A DNA stretch of 64,000 nucleotides from Collybiopsis luxurians FD-317 M1 (taxonomy: Eukaryota; Basidiomycota; Agaricomycetes; Agaricales; Omphalotaceae). The stretch's first letter is position 1. The number at the start of each line of letters is the position of its first letter. The notes under the pieces are model-generated. The model did not search any database. It saw nothing but the letters and a program-made list of their open reading frames with translations, and was not told the origin of the DNA. Below are positions 33,601-45,463 of this stretch, one piece after another. A program made the position numbers and the translations under genes. The stretch spans positions 124,001-188,000 of the forward strand of contig KN834758.1 of the NCBI GenBank assembly GCA_000827265.1. The letters are read 5' to 3'.

Positions 33601-35594
33601 TTACTTTCCATCTGCACGCCGATGATGATGATAACGATAAGAACGTGGAAGGAAAAGGATTTGCGAAGAGCTGCTGCTTACCCACTGTGAAGACGATCGG
33701 TCAGTGTCTCATCAAGAACAGTCCATAGGATTAACTCACTCATCAGCTGCATTCTGAATGCATCACCCAGAAGATCGCGTGCAGTTTTATCGTCGACGGC
33801 TCGGGTGATTGGAGCGAGCACCCAAATACACTGTGTATCGTCTAAGAAGATTCCTAGAAACGCAGAAACATCGTACCTGGGCTCTCTTCATGTAATCTTT
33901 TGCAATCGAATTACGCGCAGCATTGGCATCCGCAACACCTGCGGAAATCTAGCCCTGCAACACCTGGTACAGCCTGGAAACATACCTGGTAGATCTACAA
34001 GTATACAACCAGAAGAAAGACAATCCGCGGCACATCGGACGTTGACTTGACGAATAAGAGGCCAGAATGCGGGGGCGTTGGAGTCTTTCTTTTCCTTTTT
34101 CTTGCTTGCGCCGGCTGCTTCACGGACCTTATCCATAAGACTTTTTTCGTCATCCTTCCTGCCTTTCTTCTTCTCCTTGTCCCTTTTGCCACGGCTTTGA
34201 TTTTTTGAGTCGATATACTTAGCAATCTCTTCGCCAAAAACTCGAGAATTTCGGGCAGATATATGCTTCGTCGTTCCTAGGACGTTTGCAACCCCTAGGT
34301 TTACAAATCAGCAAGAAAAAGGAGGGGTAAGATAATTTGAACTTGCTGGGATCATGAACGATTATCTGGTCAACAGTCATCCTGACTAGTTTTTCTTGTG
34401 AGAGAGTAGGATAGACAGCATGAACCTATACATTGATCAGCGATGTTCGAGGGAGGGGCGAGAGGTGAAGAATGATACCTTCTGCCAAGCGACCCCGGCA
34501 TCGCTTTTAAGGTCGCTTGTGCGCTTGAGGCTACCATCTTCCTCAGTCAGGTCATGCTGAAGTACTACAAGTTCTTGCTTCCACTCGGATACACTCAGAA
34601 AGGAAACGTCGGCGTCAATTGTAGATTTAGAATGATGAGCAATTTCGGTAACGACTGCAAAAAAATGAGTATCGAGCGCGATCGCACGCTTGTCAAACGT
34701 ACCTGCGGTGCAAGCTATGTGGAATAAAATCAGGTTAGGACGCATAAATATGAGAAAACGATAGGATAAAAGGAAGGAAGCACCTCGCATGCCTGAAGTC
34801 GGCACTATGTTATCTGTTGAGAGTGATCGGTATCATAGATTTGAAACTTAATGTATAATAGTGGCCATACCGTCCAGAAGTGCATTTAATATAGAAGATT
34901 TGCCTGCTCCGGTTGCTATATGGGAAAGGGTTATTGATACAAACTGTAGTCGCAAGAGGAAAAGTTATACCGCCACAGACGGCTATCAGCGTTTTGGGAG
35001 TTGTGTGAGCTTCAAGACTGTAGAACCACAGGTTTGACCGCCGGACTGGAATAAGGAATCGGATAACTTACTCGGCAATATTCTTTTTCCACACATCCTG
35101 CCGAAGTTTGCTCCCCAGACTCAGTTTACTGAGGAAAGCCTTGATATGTTGAACCATGGCCAATCCCTCTTTCAGAGCCATTTCGGCCGAGTAAGGGATA
35201 TCAGCGACCGATTGATATGAAGTATAGTTTTTCACTAGTCCTGAGATCTGAAACGCGTTCTGGGGAAAATTGAGGCTAGTATCGCGAGAAGAAACTGCTG
35301 GATAGGCCATGTCGAGTAGCTGAAGCAGGATCAAGTTGATGAAAGCTGACGAAATGAGTACTCACATCATCGAGCGACTGTTCAGTCTTGACCTGACTAT
35401 TAGAAGACCCTGCATTTGCAGATGAGGACATCGATAGGGGTGCCGCGGGTACTTTAGCTTCAAGAGGTTCTGGCTTTACCTTGAAATTGAAAGAGGAGCA
35501 GTGGGAAGATGACCTTCAATGGTCAATGACAGACGTGGGTAGATGAAAGATATACCATTATTGGATTCATTTCCCAGTTCTCTTTATGGCTCAT
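30638..35594 (-). CDS. Large dynamin-like nuclear GTPase, SLIP-GC (NUGGC) family
   Basis: Dynamin-superfamily GTPase resembling vertebrate nuclear SLIP-GC. P-loop assembled across an intron at about 34915: LIAVCG plus ATGAGKSSILNALLD. Switch region DNIVPTSGMRACTAVVTEIA. The G3 motif is ILVDLPG, joined by an intron to VADANAARNSIAKDYMKRA. CIWVLAPITRAVDDKTARDL follows. A long charged insert at about 32890-33160 has KKRKNNRKGKKASPKRRRSS, then an acidic Asp/Ser/Glu run, probably a nuclear localisation and interaction segment. Helical stalk pieces include LQAWCHTLTIASRTRAVKNF, LELLAPFTRNIAASWSKLF-like sequence and AYLQ-type segments to VALALQKVDMGMD. Stop at 30638. The N-terminus is uncertain: MSHKENWEMNPIM at 35594 needs an awkward splice; ATG at 35430 (MSSSANAG) is the conservative start. 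Confidence 0.8.
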
Positions 35595-35835
35595 GGACCG
35601 AAAATAAAGCGTGTCTTCAGAGCGGAGAAGAAAATTTTTTGGTCACCGACGAGCTAAGGAAAAAGGTGCGCAGGGAAGAGCGTATACCGTATAGAATTAA
35701 AACAGTACAGACAAAATAAGTACAAATAAAAACATGTGAGGTGACAAACGCGAGCGTGACATACTTATACCGGCAAGACTAGCTGCAAATCACCTTCCTT
35801 GCAAGGTCTATTCCGAACCACTTGACTCTCACAAA

Positions 35836-38148
35836 TTATAACCGTTGCGGTAACCAATGGCCCTTTAAATTCCTGGCAACCTCTGCCTCGGCACTGGAGG
35901 CATGACTTTCACGAGTTCTGGTTACTTGTTTGCTTTCTTTGATTCCTAGAAGAATTTCCCGCCCCTGCAAAAAGCTAGGCAGCGCTTCGATCACAGAATC
36001 TTCATCCACGACTGAGCTCATGCTTTCATCATCGGAATGTATGGCAGCTAGAGGTTCAATCCATCTTTCTTCGGATATCTCTTCAAGGCCCATCGGAAGT
36101 GATGTAATATCGCCGCCATCTACACTTTCGTGTTGCCATTCGTGCTCGTGCAGCGACAGATCATCACCATCCTGGCCATGCTCTTCTTCTGAGTAAGCTT
36201 CCAGTATCAGCAGCTGGTTTTCGCTACAGTCAGGGTTCCAGTCCGCCATGAACCCACAGCCGTCATCTACGAACGAATTCAAGGAGATCAAGTCCTCTTC
36301 TGAACAGTTTTCGTTTAACAGTAGGGGAGCATCAACCCTTGGGGGAATGTAGAAGTCGTCAGGATATATAACCCCTAACGAGAGATCGTCAGGAGTGACT
36401 TCACGAGAAAAGTGCTGCCAGTGATCAGAGAGCTTGCTTTGGAGAGCTTCTATGTCGTTCAATTCAACGAGATTCGGGACAGCTACTGGGTCCAAGTCAG
36501 GTTGGGAATCACAGCAGCAAGACATATAAGGCTGATTCAAGGAGGTGGGTTGATCCGATGGCGAGCCCATCGGAAAGCACTGCGTCCCCAAGCTCGGTTG
36601 GCCAGGGTATGCGGAGCAACCAAGAGAGTAGGGCGTGGGATCCGTGAGTTGTGCTTCGATTGAGGTACTGATAGAAGGCATTTCTGTCTCGGGCTGAGCG
36701 TCTTCCGGTTGCTGCATAAAGTATTTTGAAGCTCGTTGTTCAAAAGCGCCATGGCCAGCAAGGCCGCCTTGAGATGCGGATTGCGATGGAGCCAGCGAAC
36801 TGCTCAGCTGGGAAGTCTGCTCAACGTCATGCTTTATCAAGCTTGCTTCGGATTGCTTAGTGACCCAAGTTTGTACTTTGCCCCAATCCAGGCTTTGCGT
36901 GTTTACGACGATGCTTTTCGGTCGAGGCTCGGTCAAGATGGGTGACAATCTGGAGGGGAGGAAATATCCTTCGCGTTCGATATCCCACACTTCTGACTTC
37001 GTTCGAGCAGGCAGTGATTGATCGCGTTTATCAACAGAGAGTGTGCTAGGTGCAGTAGAGCTTGTCGAGGTTTGTCGTACTTTCGTCGTCAGAACTTCAG
37101 TTTTTTCGGGGGTTGAAGGGGCCAATTCTATGTTGGACTCGGATCCGAGCTCGCTCGAAGACTCTGAACTGGAATGAACAGATTTGGATTTCTTTACTGG
37201 ACTCTCTCCAAGAAAAACGGACTCTAGGAATGCTGGTTCTTTGACGACTTTAAATATAGAGTTGAGAGCCGGAACACACGAGGCATTAACGATTGGCGAA
37301 CCTTTGGCATGTTCCTTAGTAATTTGAGTCCTTGCCGAAGCTCTACCCTTCCTGAAGACGCCAAGTGCTGCAGGAGGAACCTAGAAGTTGTACTTAGTCA
37401 TTCTATAACTTGTAAGCGAAATGCCAGTATACCGTTAAGCGATTCTTTCCTAGATTTGTCGCTGTGAATCCGTGCATGAGTGCTAGACCTGGCGTGATCT
37501 TTCGGTCGGATGCCTTCTTTGCTGAGGCTTCGGTTTGTCCGCGAAGATCTTCGTTTACCACTGGACGAGCAATTTCCCGCTTTGCACGCTTTCTATTCCG
37601 ACGTTCTGCCAGTCCTGCAAGATACACAGTGAAGCATTCACTCAAGCACCAGCAAGTACATAAACCTTACGAGCTGCGACCTCGTCATCGTCGGAATGTT
37701 GCCCAGTACGTTTCTTGGTCTTTTTGTCTATGGGATTTGACTCCTCGAGTTTCCGGTTTGGTTTCGCAGGCCGTTTCGATTTTGATTTCTTGCCGGGGGC
37801 TTGGGTACGGCACTCTTCTATTGAGTTTACTTTCAGGTTTCTGGGAACTAGAACTGGCGTAGAGAATCCAGTAGCGATGGCTTCCTTCGTTGGACGATTA
37901 CGTTGTGAACCATCCAGAGAGTGTTCAACGTTCAGGGTATTCCAAAGTGCACGACCTTCTTCCGCGTACAATTTCGCATGAAGTCGCTGGGTATCTACAA
38001 AGGTGGCAATGAAGTGAGATTTATTGATTTTTGGAATACATTTGAGTTCGAAAGACGACTTGGGCTTGGATTGTACTTGGGCTGACATGCATGTAACTTT
38101 CAGAGATGTAAGTGCGTTTGAGACACGGTCACTGGCTGTCATGGTCAT
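35836..38148 (-). CDS. Uncharacterised acidic, low-complexity protein
   Basis: Three exons. Exon 1: MTMTASDRVSNALTSLKVTC, FHIATF-like SHFIATFVDTQRLHAKLYAE, then basic KKSKSKRPAKPNRKLEES. A donor GTAAGG splits an Arg codon to join LAERRNRKRAKREIARPV, SDRKITPGLALMHGFTATN and LGKNRLT. A third exon starting VPPAALGVFRKGRASARTQI runs to WLPQRL at 35836 and is very acidic with SEEDLISLNSFVDDGCGFM and DDESMSSVVDEDSVIE. About 680 residues, no membrane spans. The bipartite RNRKRAKRE suggests nuclear localisation. The HGFTATNLGKNRLT block looks like the most conserved element. I do not recognise the family. Confidence 0.65.
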
Positions 38149-38402
38149 TCAAATACAAGCCCCTATTCAACTATCGTAAAGTAGCGCAAATCATAAGTAG
38201 CGTTAGATCGTGGACAAATTTTGTTGGAGGAGAACGGTTGGGGATAATCAAGGGAGAAATTGGTGAGAAATAAGTAAGCAGTAAATCCGGTCGTAAAATA
38301 ACTAGGCGAGAATATATCTAATACAACCTGGTCCGCCCCATGCAAGAGATTACGTGATACATTGGAGGGTGCCAGCCCGATCGCTAGAGAAAACAGTCTT
38401 TC

Positions 38403-40317
38403 TCACTGCTCCTTCTTACCCTTCATTTGCATGCTATTGAATGAGGGCTCTGATACCGACTCGATGCGTGGCAGCGGCGAATGGCTGAATGTAGGAGAAG
38501 AATCGGAAGAATCGGAGTTGTCATGGCTGAACGATGAAAAATTGTCTTCGCTAGTGGACCGACGCAAGCTTGGAGATGAGTCGTCTGTAGGACTCGATCG
38601 ACCGGATCGCGCCTGGGCGCTTTCGGCAAGTTCTTTTCGGAGAGCTTCCAGCTCACGCTCGAACCTACCCAAAAGGGTCAATACGATAAGACAGCCACGC
38701 AAAGACTCGGAGACGTACTTCCTGCCGAACACTTCAATGTAAAAGCCGCCCCCATTCCAAACGCTCACAGCGAATATGAATATGAGAAAGGCACCGCTCC
38801 AGAAGGGAGAATCGTAAAGCAGGAAGACCGCAGGTAATTCTGTTACGACACTGTAAACTATATCGAATGTTGTAAGTTCGCCCATACATATTCGGCGAAG
38901 GGGACTCACTGAGCTGACCAAACATGAAAGCTGGTATACGCGTGTTTGCGGGTATTCTGCATAACGCTTGACCGATGACCCCTCTCTTATTATTCAGCAT
39001 CCACGACATGGAAGTCGTACGTTGGCCCGACTCGATCTTTTCTCGTCGGTCAACGAGAACAAACTGTGCGCCGAAGGGTGAGAAAAGAAAACAGCAAGAC
39101 ATCGTGGATAACGGCTTCACCTTCCAGTATAAAAGTTGCCAGATTAAATCTGGGTAAGAAAAGAAGGTGAATAAAAGAGCTTAGAAAATAAGTTTTTCAA
39201 CGCACATATTCCTCCGCTAAGAACTAACGAATACAATGTATTGAGATGCGGTACCTCGCGCACCGCGGGGAAGCGCTCATCAGCGTTGGGATAATAATGC
39301 CTACAGGTTGAAATTAGATGGATGCACTACTGAAAACCAACAAGAGACTCTGACCGTATCACCGTGAAGGAAAACGGCGCGTAAATATGGATAAAAAGAC
39401 TCGTAACCTTGTCTTGATCATGAAACACAAGACTGTTCCTCCAAGTGATTACAGCGCTGGCAAGACTTCCATGACTCAAGAGGTAGCATGATATCCACAA
39501 TGCAGGAGAACCAGGGAAAACCCAAATGTACATAAAATTGAGGATGGTGGCATAGTAACAGAGGTCGAACTTGGCCGGTGTAAGTGACGATAACAATTCC
39601 CGTGGATAGAACACTTACAAGGAAATAATGCCATGCGCGCTTCTTGTAGAGAAAAAATCGAAGAGGGAGGAGGTAAAGACCCTGGACAGTATATGCAATG
39701 TGAACCCATCTACATTCAATGAGCGGTAGAAATGACAGTATGAAGGTATGACGCACTGAGGAGCCAACCCAAACATCAAGGCAGAGAACAGCAGAGACAT
39801 GACGCCAAAGAAAAACGATATTTTTTCGCGAGTTCGGACGACTTTTGCGGATTGCCATGAACTCGCAAGCTTGGTCATCCGTGAAGAAACCTGGGAACAG
39901 CTAGTTAGCAAAAAAAAAAAAAAAGAAAAAGGCCCGTTCAGCGAGATGATAATGCGCACCTTGAGTTTGAAGCTCTTCACCTCTCGCTCAAAGTTCTCTG
40001 CTAGATGATCACCAGCAGCAGACAAATCGCGCATTTTGAGTGCCTCTTCCGCCTTCAATTTGAGTCTGTCGGAATGTCGCTGTAGCTTTCGCTGGAGTAG
40101 ATCCACATGCGAATCAAAAAAGGTCTCCATTGTGTCTTCATGACGAAACAATGAAAAACAGAAGTGCTGGCTGGGGAAGAAACCACTAACCTAGAAGAGT
40201 GAATGCGCTGCTCCAGTCAGCCATATCTTCGCGTCTAAACTTTTCTAATCGGTCTGAGAAATAGTTCTTTCCCCCATTCCCGTTCAAAGATGGAGTACTG
40301 GGCCTGGAATCAAACAT
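38403..40317 (-). CDS. GPC1: Glycerophosphocholine acyltransferase (Gpc1, DUF2838)
   Basis: Multi-span membrane enzyme that re-acylates glycerophosphocholine to lysophosphatidylcholine. N-terminus MFDSRPSTPSLNGNGGKNYF, then a helical region (ETFFDSHVDLLQRKLQRHSD, KAEEALKMRDLSAAGDHLAE) and membrane segments KISFFFGVMSLLFSALMFGL, HIAYTVQGLYLLPLRFFLY, FDLCYYATILNFMYIWVF, PALWISCYLLSHGSLASAV. Family motifs are WRNSLVFHDQDKVTSLFIHI and YAPFSFTVIRHYYP. Later, MSWMLNNKRGVIGQALCRI and AVSVWNGGGFYIEVFGRK. The Ser-rich tail ends at 38403. Many introns, one with a long poly-pyrimidine tract (minus strand of 39909-39922). Start ATG at 40315-40317. Confidence 0.9.
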
Positions 40318-40846
40318 TGTTGCTGAATATCGACACGTCTGAATGTCCGGATTCAGTCGAAGTTATTAGTTGGAATTTTGATGAATCGTTAGGCAAAATT
40401 GAGCTTGTCAAAGCTGAAACTGAGGAACGGGCGAATGGCAGCAGCCTGAGACGTGGCCAAGGAGGTGCACACTGTGGTAACTGAGTGAGAGGAATCTAAG
40501 CACGTGAATTAATGGGCGCTTAGCGCTTAACGCCTAAAATCACGCTAATTAAAATACTTCCGTGTCGACGCAGGCTTGTCCAATGAGAGGGCCTCTGAGA
40601 GGAAATCGTACACGTATCACACCAGAAGAAAAACTCAGCTTACCCGATGAGTAATTTTCCAGTGTTACCCAAATCTCACGTAATTCTCGAACAAGCCTTA
40701 TAAGGCTTATCATTTACTGATATACCTTGGTCTTTACTTTGGGTGCACTGAACGACCGTCATCATTCTTACATTCAACATATAGAGTCACGGACTTCAGG
40801 CAGTGTAAACGAAATAGATATTCCTGCACGTTCATGATTAGCGCTG
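40318..40846. other. Intergenic region upstream of GPC1
   Basis: Holds a CACGTG at 40501-40506 and, beside it, GGGCGCTTAGCGCTTAACGC (40514-40533), which contains the same GCGCTTAA 8-mer as the palindrome at 51684-51707. No gene recognised. Confidence 0.4.
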
Positions 40847-43247
40847 TCACTTATAGATGCAACTGAAAACATACTCTTTATCTGTAAGATCCATAAATGC
40901 ATGCCGTTCACGTTCTTTCTGGATATCAACGTCCGTCCATCCTTTACTGGCCTTGAGTTTCTCGATCTGAACCATTTTCTTTCTGTTCAGCCGGAGGTTG
41001 ATCCATCTAAGCAACAAGGAAATTCCCAGCTGAACAGTCAGCAGGACCATGATAGCAATCTTCGCTGGAATATAATCTGGGGCGTCTTTGGGTTGAAAGA
41101 TTTCGGTCCCGATGATGTTTCCAATGCTAAAAGTCAATAGAGTCATCGCGTTCACTGTGCTCTTTTTCGTGTGTCCGCTTGTATTACTCGCGTTGTAGGC
41201 ATAGACAGTAGAGAGAGAACTTCCGTACGTTCCGATAATATACGTGGCTTAAGTAGCAACGTCAATGAACACAGTGAGAATGATGGGACAGCGGACCTAC
41301 CGAAGAGGAGTGCTCCTTTCTTGCCCGAGCCATTGAGGCTGATAAGCATGGCTGTCGCGCTGTTAATGATGGCTTTTACCGATGGTAAACATACTTCACC
41401 TGCACCCACAATAGTTGGGACCAAAGCAAAAATGATAGGAATCATTCGCTCATTCTGCAGGGGGCTCGGTCAAGCAGAAGGCCATAGATGCAAGGGAAAA
41501 CGAGCCTTTCGATCAGAGTACCAACCGCAAAAGAGCGTCATCAGTGAGGCGATCGCGCCAGCCGGAGTTGATAGAATCAATGTCTGCCTTGAGCTTTCAC
41601 ACCGTTCAGTAGCATAGCGACACACTTGGAAGCAAAGACCAGACATACGTGTAACCAAAGCTCTTGATAATAATGTTACTGACTGAACACCCAGCGCATT
41701 AGTGACGAGCTCCTTGAGCAAAAAAACTTACTACCCACAGTTGCTTAACCCGCCATTAGGAATACTAGCTATACATTGCATATATCAGCATTTCCTTCGA
41801 CCCTTGAAGTTGCAAAACCATACTCATTAAAGTTGTAACAACGACCAACCAGGTCCGTACGTCCGTAAAAGCTTCGAAAATTTGTGCCTTTTTTATTTTC
41901 TTGTTTGCCACCCCCCCTTGATCGTTCCTAACTCGCTCCAGTGCAGCGATACGCTCCTCCTCGGTGAGAAAACGCGCTTCGACAGGAGAGTCGGGCATCC
42001 AGATGAGCACGGATAGACCGACTATAATTGCGAGCGCGCCGAGCAAAATGTAAATGATTTTGTAGGGTGCCAAGTGAGCGTCCTCCGAGAAAGAAACTCC
42101 CTACATGCAAGCTCAGTATGGAACTGAAATTGAGTGGATGGGACGCTCACATAGGCAATGAAACCACCGAAAACCTGAGTGAGGCCGTTCTGGTGATCAA
42201 AATGCCGAGTAAGTAAAGGGCACTTTAGACAAACAAAATCCCTTGCCATAACATAGAACCACGCGATCCGGCTTGCCTGCTCGTTCTTCTTGTAAAACAT
42301 TGAGATAAGCAAAATCAAGGTCGGGGCAACACAACTCTCGCACATTCCTGCCGATCATAGTAAAACTTGTAGTATCACCGAGCAAGGCAGGGGGATTGCA
42401 ACGCACCCAAGAGGAACCGGAGAGCAAAAAATGCACTGAAAGATGTTCCAACGGAGTGCAACATCAGTATGACACCCCACAAGACGATGTTGACGCCTTG
42501 AACGATTTGTCGATTTGCTTCAATGACTTTCGAGATATGAGGAACTTGTACCTACCCAGATACTTGGCCACTCGTGTTTTCTGTGACAGGTAAACGGTAG
42601 GAAACTCGAAAGCAAGAAAACCTATAGGATAAATTAAAGAACTTGACATACTAAAGCGTCGAACCACTGGACATACCAAGGTAAAACGCCATAGACACTA
42701 GGTTGTAGTTCTGTAATTCGGAGTAATGCAAATCACACTTTGAAAACAACAAAACGCAGAGAACGAGGTACCTGTCCGGTTATAGGTAAGCCCATAATAC
42801 TGTAGACATAACAGAATCAGAAGAAACCAAGTTTGCTCAAGATATCGTCTTACCTAGCATAATTCAACGAGGTTTTGTCCCTGTTTATCACTGCTCAGAG
42901 TGTTTGATCGGGCACAAACGATTCCCAACTTACAAAAACTGCGTGAAATAGACCGCTGCGCATAGCGGGGGGATCAACATGTCCTGCGAAGGCATTGAGA
43001 TCAAGCAAACCGGTAGGGTATTCCAACTCACCAGCTTCCTCCTCAGCTTGAGATTGTATTCTGCACTAAACTCTGCAGTTCGTTCTTTCCCTACCAACCT
43101 CAACGCCTCGTCGGCGAACACGTCTGATGCGTCGATCGAATCCGTAACCGTCTCAAGTTGCTCAGAGGCCACCGGAGAAGCAGGCGCAGGCAAGCCTTTT
43201 TCGTCCGTTTCGATATACTCTAATTCAGATTTCTCTTCGTTGGCCAT
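40847..43247 (-). CDS. MFS transporter, allantoate permease (Dal5) family
   Basis: Second major facilitator in the window, same broad family but different clade from the one at 24039. Acidic N-terminus MANEEKSELEYIETDEKGLP, then KLDMLIPPLCAAVYFTQFLD with KTSLNYASIMG, AFYLGFLAFEFPTVYLSQKT, VGTSFSAFFALRFLLGMCES, YKKNEQASRIAWFYVM, PYKIIYILLGALAIIVGLSV and SRQTLILSTPAGAIASLM. After further introns: FALVPTIVGAGEVCLPSVKA and STVNAMTLLTFSIGNIIGTE. The C-terminal tail RKKMVQIEKLKASKG ends near DLTDKE. At least nine introns. Last residues (stop at 40847) uncertain. Substrate unknown. Confidence 0.85.
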
Positions 43248-43786
43248 TATTGTTGCTGCTGGTAAGAAGGACGGAGCGGAGGGGGAAAAGGCAGGAAAGA
43301 TACTGCAACTCTCTTAGAATAGCCAGGAAGTGGAGACCTCGGGAGGCTAGTACGTTCCACGTCCGGTCTTTCATATGTAGCACCTCCAAATAAAGCACCA
43401 GCTCTCTCTTGTTATCATGAGAAGGCCATGATAACATGACCGCTTCAATACTCCGCACTTTTTCGTTGGAGATTCATCGACATCCGCCATGCGTGCCGAA
43501 TGCCTAGGGCAGATAGGCAAAATCTAGGAATTCCCAGGAATTCGGAGGTGAGTAAATTGAGAACATAAACCAGGGCAAACCACTTGCGTGAAGATAACGT
43601 CGAGTTATCTCCCCAACTTCGTGACCTTGCTTAGTCTTCTCAGTGGCGCACATATATTTCATTCGAAACTTCGTCGCTTCGAGGAACAAAGTACGATGGT
43701 GCCTGTCATTAGAGTTATATTCATATTATTTGTACAAGTGTATACATAGAAAACGGCTTGTCTTCTACGCGCGAAAAGTATCGTGA
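43248..43786. other. Intergenic region between MFS gene and thiolase 3' end
   Basis: Promoter of the MFS gene and 3' flank of the thiolase gene. A near-tandem AGGAATTCCC/AGGAATTCGG lies at 43526-43545. No gene recognised. Confidence 0.45.
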
Positions 43787-45294
43787 CTACAATTTTTGGA
43801 TAACGATTGCCGAAGCAGCTCCTCCCTGTTTGCATTGGAAAGAAACGTGAATGTGAGGTCTGAGAATGATTATTGGCACCCCTTACCCCATTGCAAACAC
43901 CAGCAGCACCATACTGCCCCGACTTGAGCGCGTGCACCAGCGACACCACGATACGTGAGCCAGAGCTACCAATAGCATGACCGAGAGCAACTGCGCCTCT
44001 ACAAGGGGATGAGTTAGAAGATATTTAGTAGATTACTGCAAAGCACTTGCCCGTTGATGTTGATCTTTGCGGGATCAATATTGAGGACCTTTTCAGCTAT
44101 ACGAATGACAACGGAGAATGCCTCGTTGATCTCAAATAGAGAAATGTCATCAACAGTAAGGTTGGCTCGCTCCAAGGCCTTGGGCAAAGCGATGGTTGGT
44201 GCGATGGGGAAATCGATAGGATCGACACCGGCGTCAGCATAAGCTATTATCCGAAACTTAAAAACAGTCAAGAACATCTGGAAAAGACCACACGTACAGA
44301 TAACCTTGGCAAGAGGGGTAAGACCAAGTTCCTTTGCTTTTTCGGCAGACATGAGAATCAAAGCAGATGCACCGTCGTTCAGAGGTGAAGAGTTGGCAGC
44401 AGTGATGCTGCCACCCTGCTTGAATGCGGATCGCAGGCTGGGGACCTTGTCGTAAATGATACGCTTGTACTCTTCATCTTCTCGTACGACCGTGTCACCC
44501 TTCTTACCCTTTACGGTGATGGGTGCGATTTCTGCGTCAAAGGCGCCGGATTTCCATGCGTTCTCTGCGCGTTTGTAAGAATCGATTGCATGAGCGTCTT
44601 GGTCTTGACGGGAGATGTTGCATTTTTCGGCGGCAGATTCACCACAGCAGCCCATGGCCTGGTTGTTGTAGGTATCCCAGAGACCATCGTACTCCAGCGA
44701 GTCAGTGGTAGTGAATTTGCCGAATGCGGGGTTTTGACGTGGGATAAGGAAGCTGGAGGTGGAAGAGTCAGGAGATGAAATGACGGCAGAACACAGAGGT
44801 CAGACATACGGAGCATTACTCATGCTTTCCATACCCCCGGCAGCAACGACGCTAGCTTGACCGAGCTGGATGCTCTGGGAAGCAAGCATGATTGACTTCA
44901 TTCCGCTTGCGCAGACCTTGTTGACGGTGGTAGCGTCGGATCTGCTGCTCATGCCGGAAGAGAGAGCGACTTGACGAGCGGGAGACTGACCGACACCGGC
45001 CTGGACAACATTTCCAAAGTAAATCTCTTCAACAATAGTGGGGTCAATGTTTTTGGAAGCCAAAGCATGCTTGAGAGCATGAGAACCGAGCTGAGGAGCA
45101 GTAAAGGATTTGAGGGCGCCATTGATGGAACCGGTAGGAGTACGGGATGCGGCGACGATGACAGCTTCGGTGGTCTGAAGAAAGATAATTGAAGAATGAA
45201 ATAAAATTGAAGATTAAAGACAAACCATTGTTCTGAGAGTGGATGGGGAACGAAGAAGATGAGAAGAAGAATGAGTAAAACGCGACAAAAACAT
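43787..45294 (-). CDS. ERG10: Acetyl-CoA C-acetyltransferase (acetoacetyl-CoA thiolase)
   Basis: Condenses two acetyl-CoA to acetoacetyl-CoA, or the reverse, at the head of the mevalonate pathway or in ketone and isoleucine breakdown. Core begins [20 protein letters not shown]. Nucleophile Cys in [16 protein letters not shown], family segments [51 protein letters not shown], the His motif [20 protein letters not shown] and second Cys in [16 protein letters not shown]. All catalytic residues are present. Two in-frame starts: ATG at 45294 gives a 22-residue Arg/Ser-rich presequence ([19 protein letters not shown]), and ATG at 45228, immediately before the first intron, gives a presequence-free protein. 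The last intron GGG|GTAAGG..AAACAG splits the C-terminal GGGAAS motif. Confidence 0.93.
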
Positions 45295-45463
45295 GTTTTT
45301 ATACAATCAATAGCCGATCTCCGGTCGTACGATTTGATAAAAAAAAAAGGTAGAAAAGCGGTACAAAAAAGAGTAAAAGAAGAGTAAACTCTACTCCTCC
45401 GCTGCTTTATACCCGCTTACTCTTACTCTAGACATGTGTTATTAAGCTCCGAACTCTTTAAAG

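Noticed and set aside
39909..39930. Poly-A tract as a retrotransposed tail
   Set aside because: On the coding strand it is the pyrimidine tract of a GPC1 intron; no duplication or element surrounds it.
40290..40484. Plus-strand 64-codon frame
   Set aside because: Overlaps the first exon of GPC1 in antisense; no domain and no splice partner.
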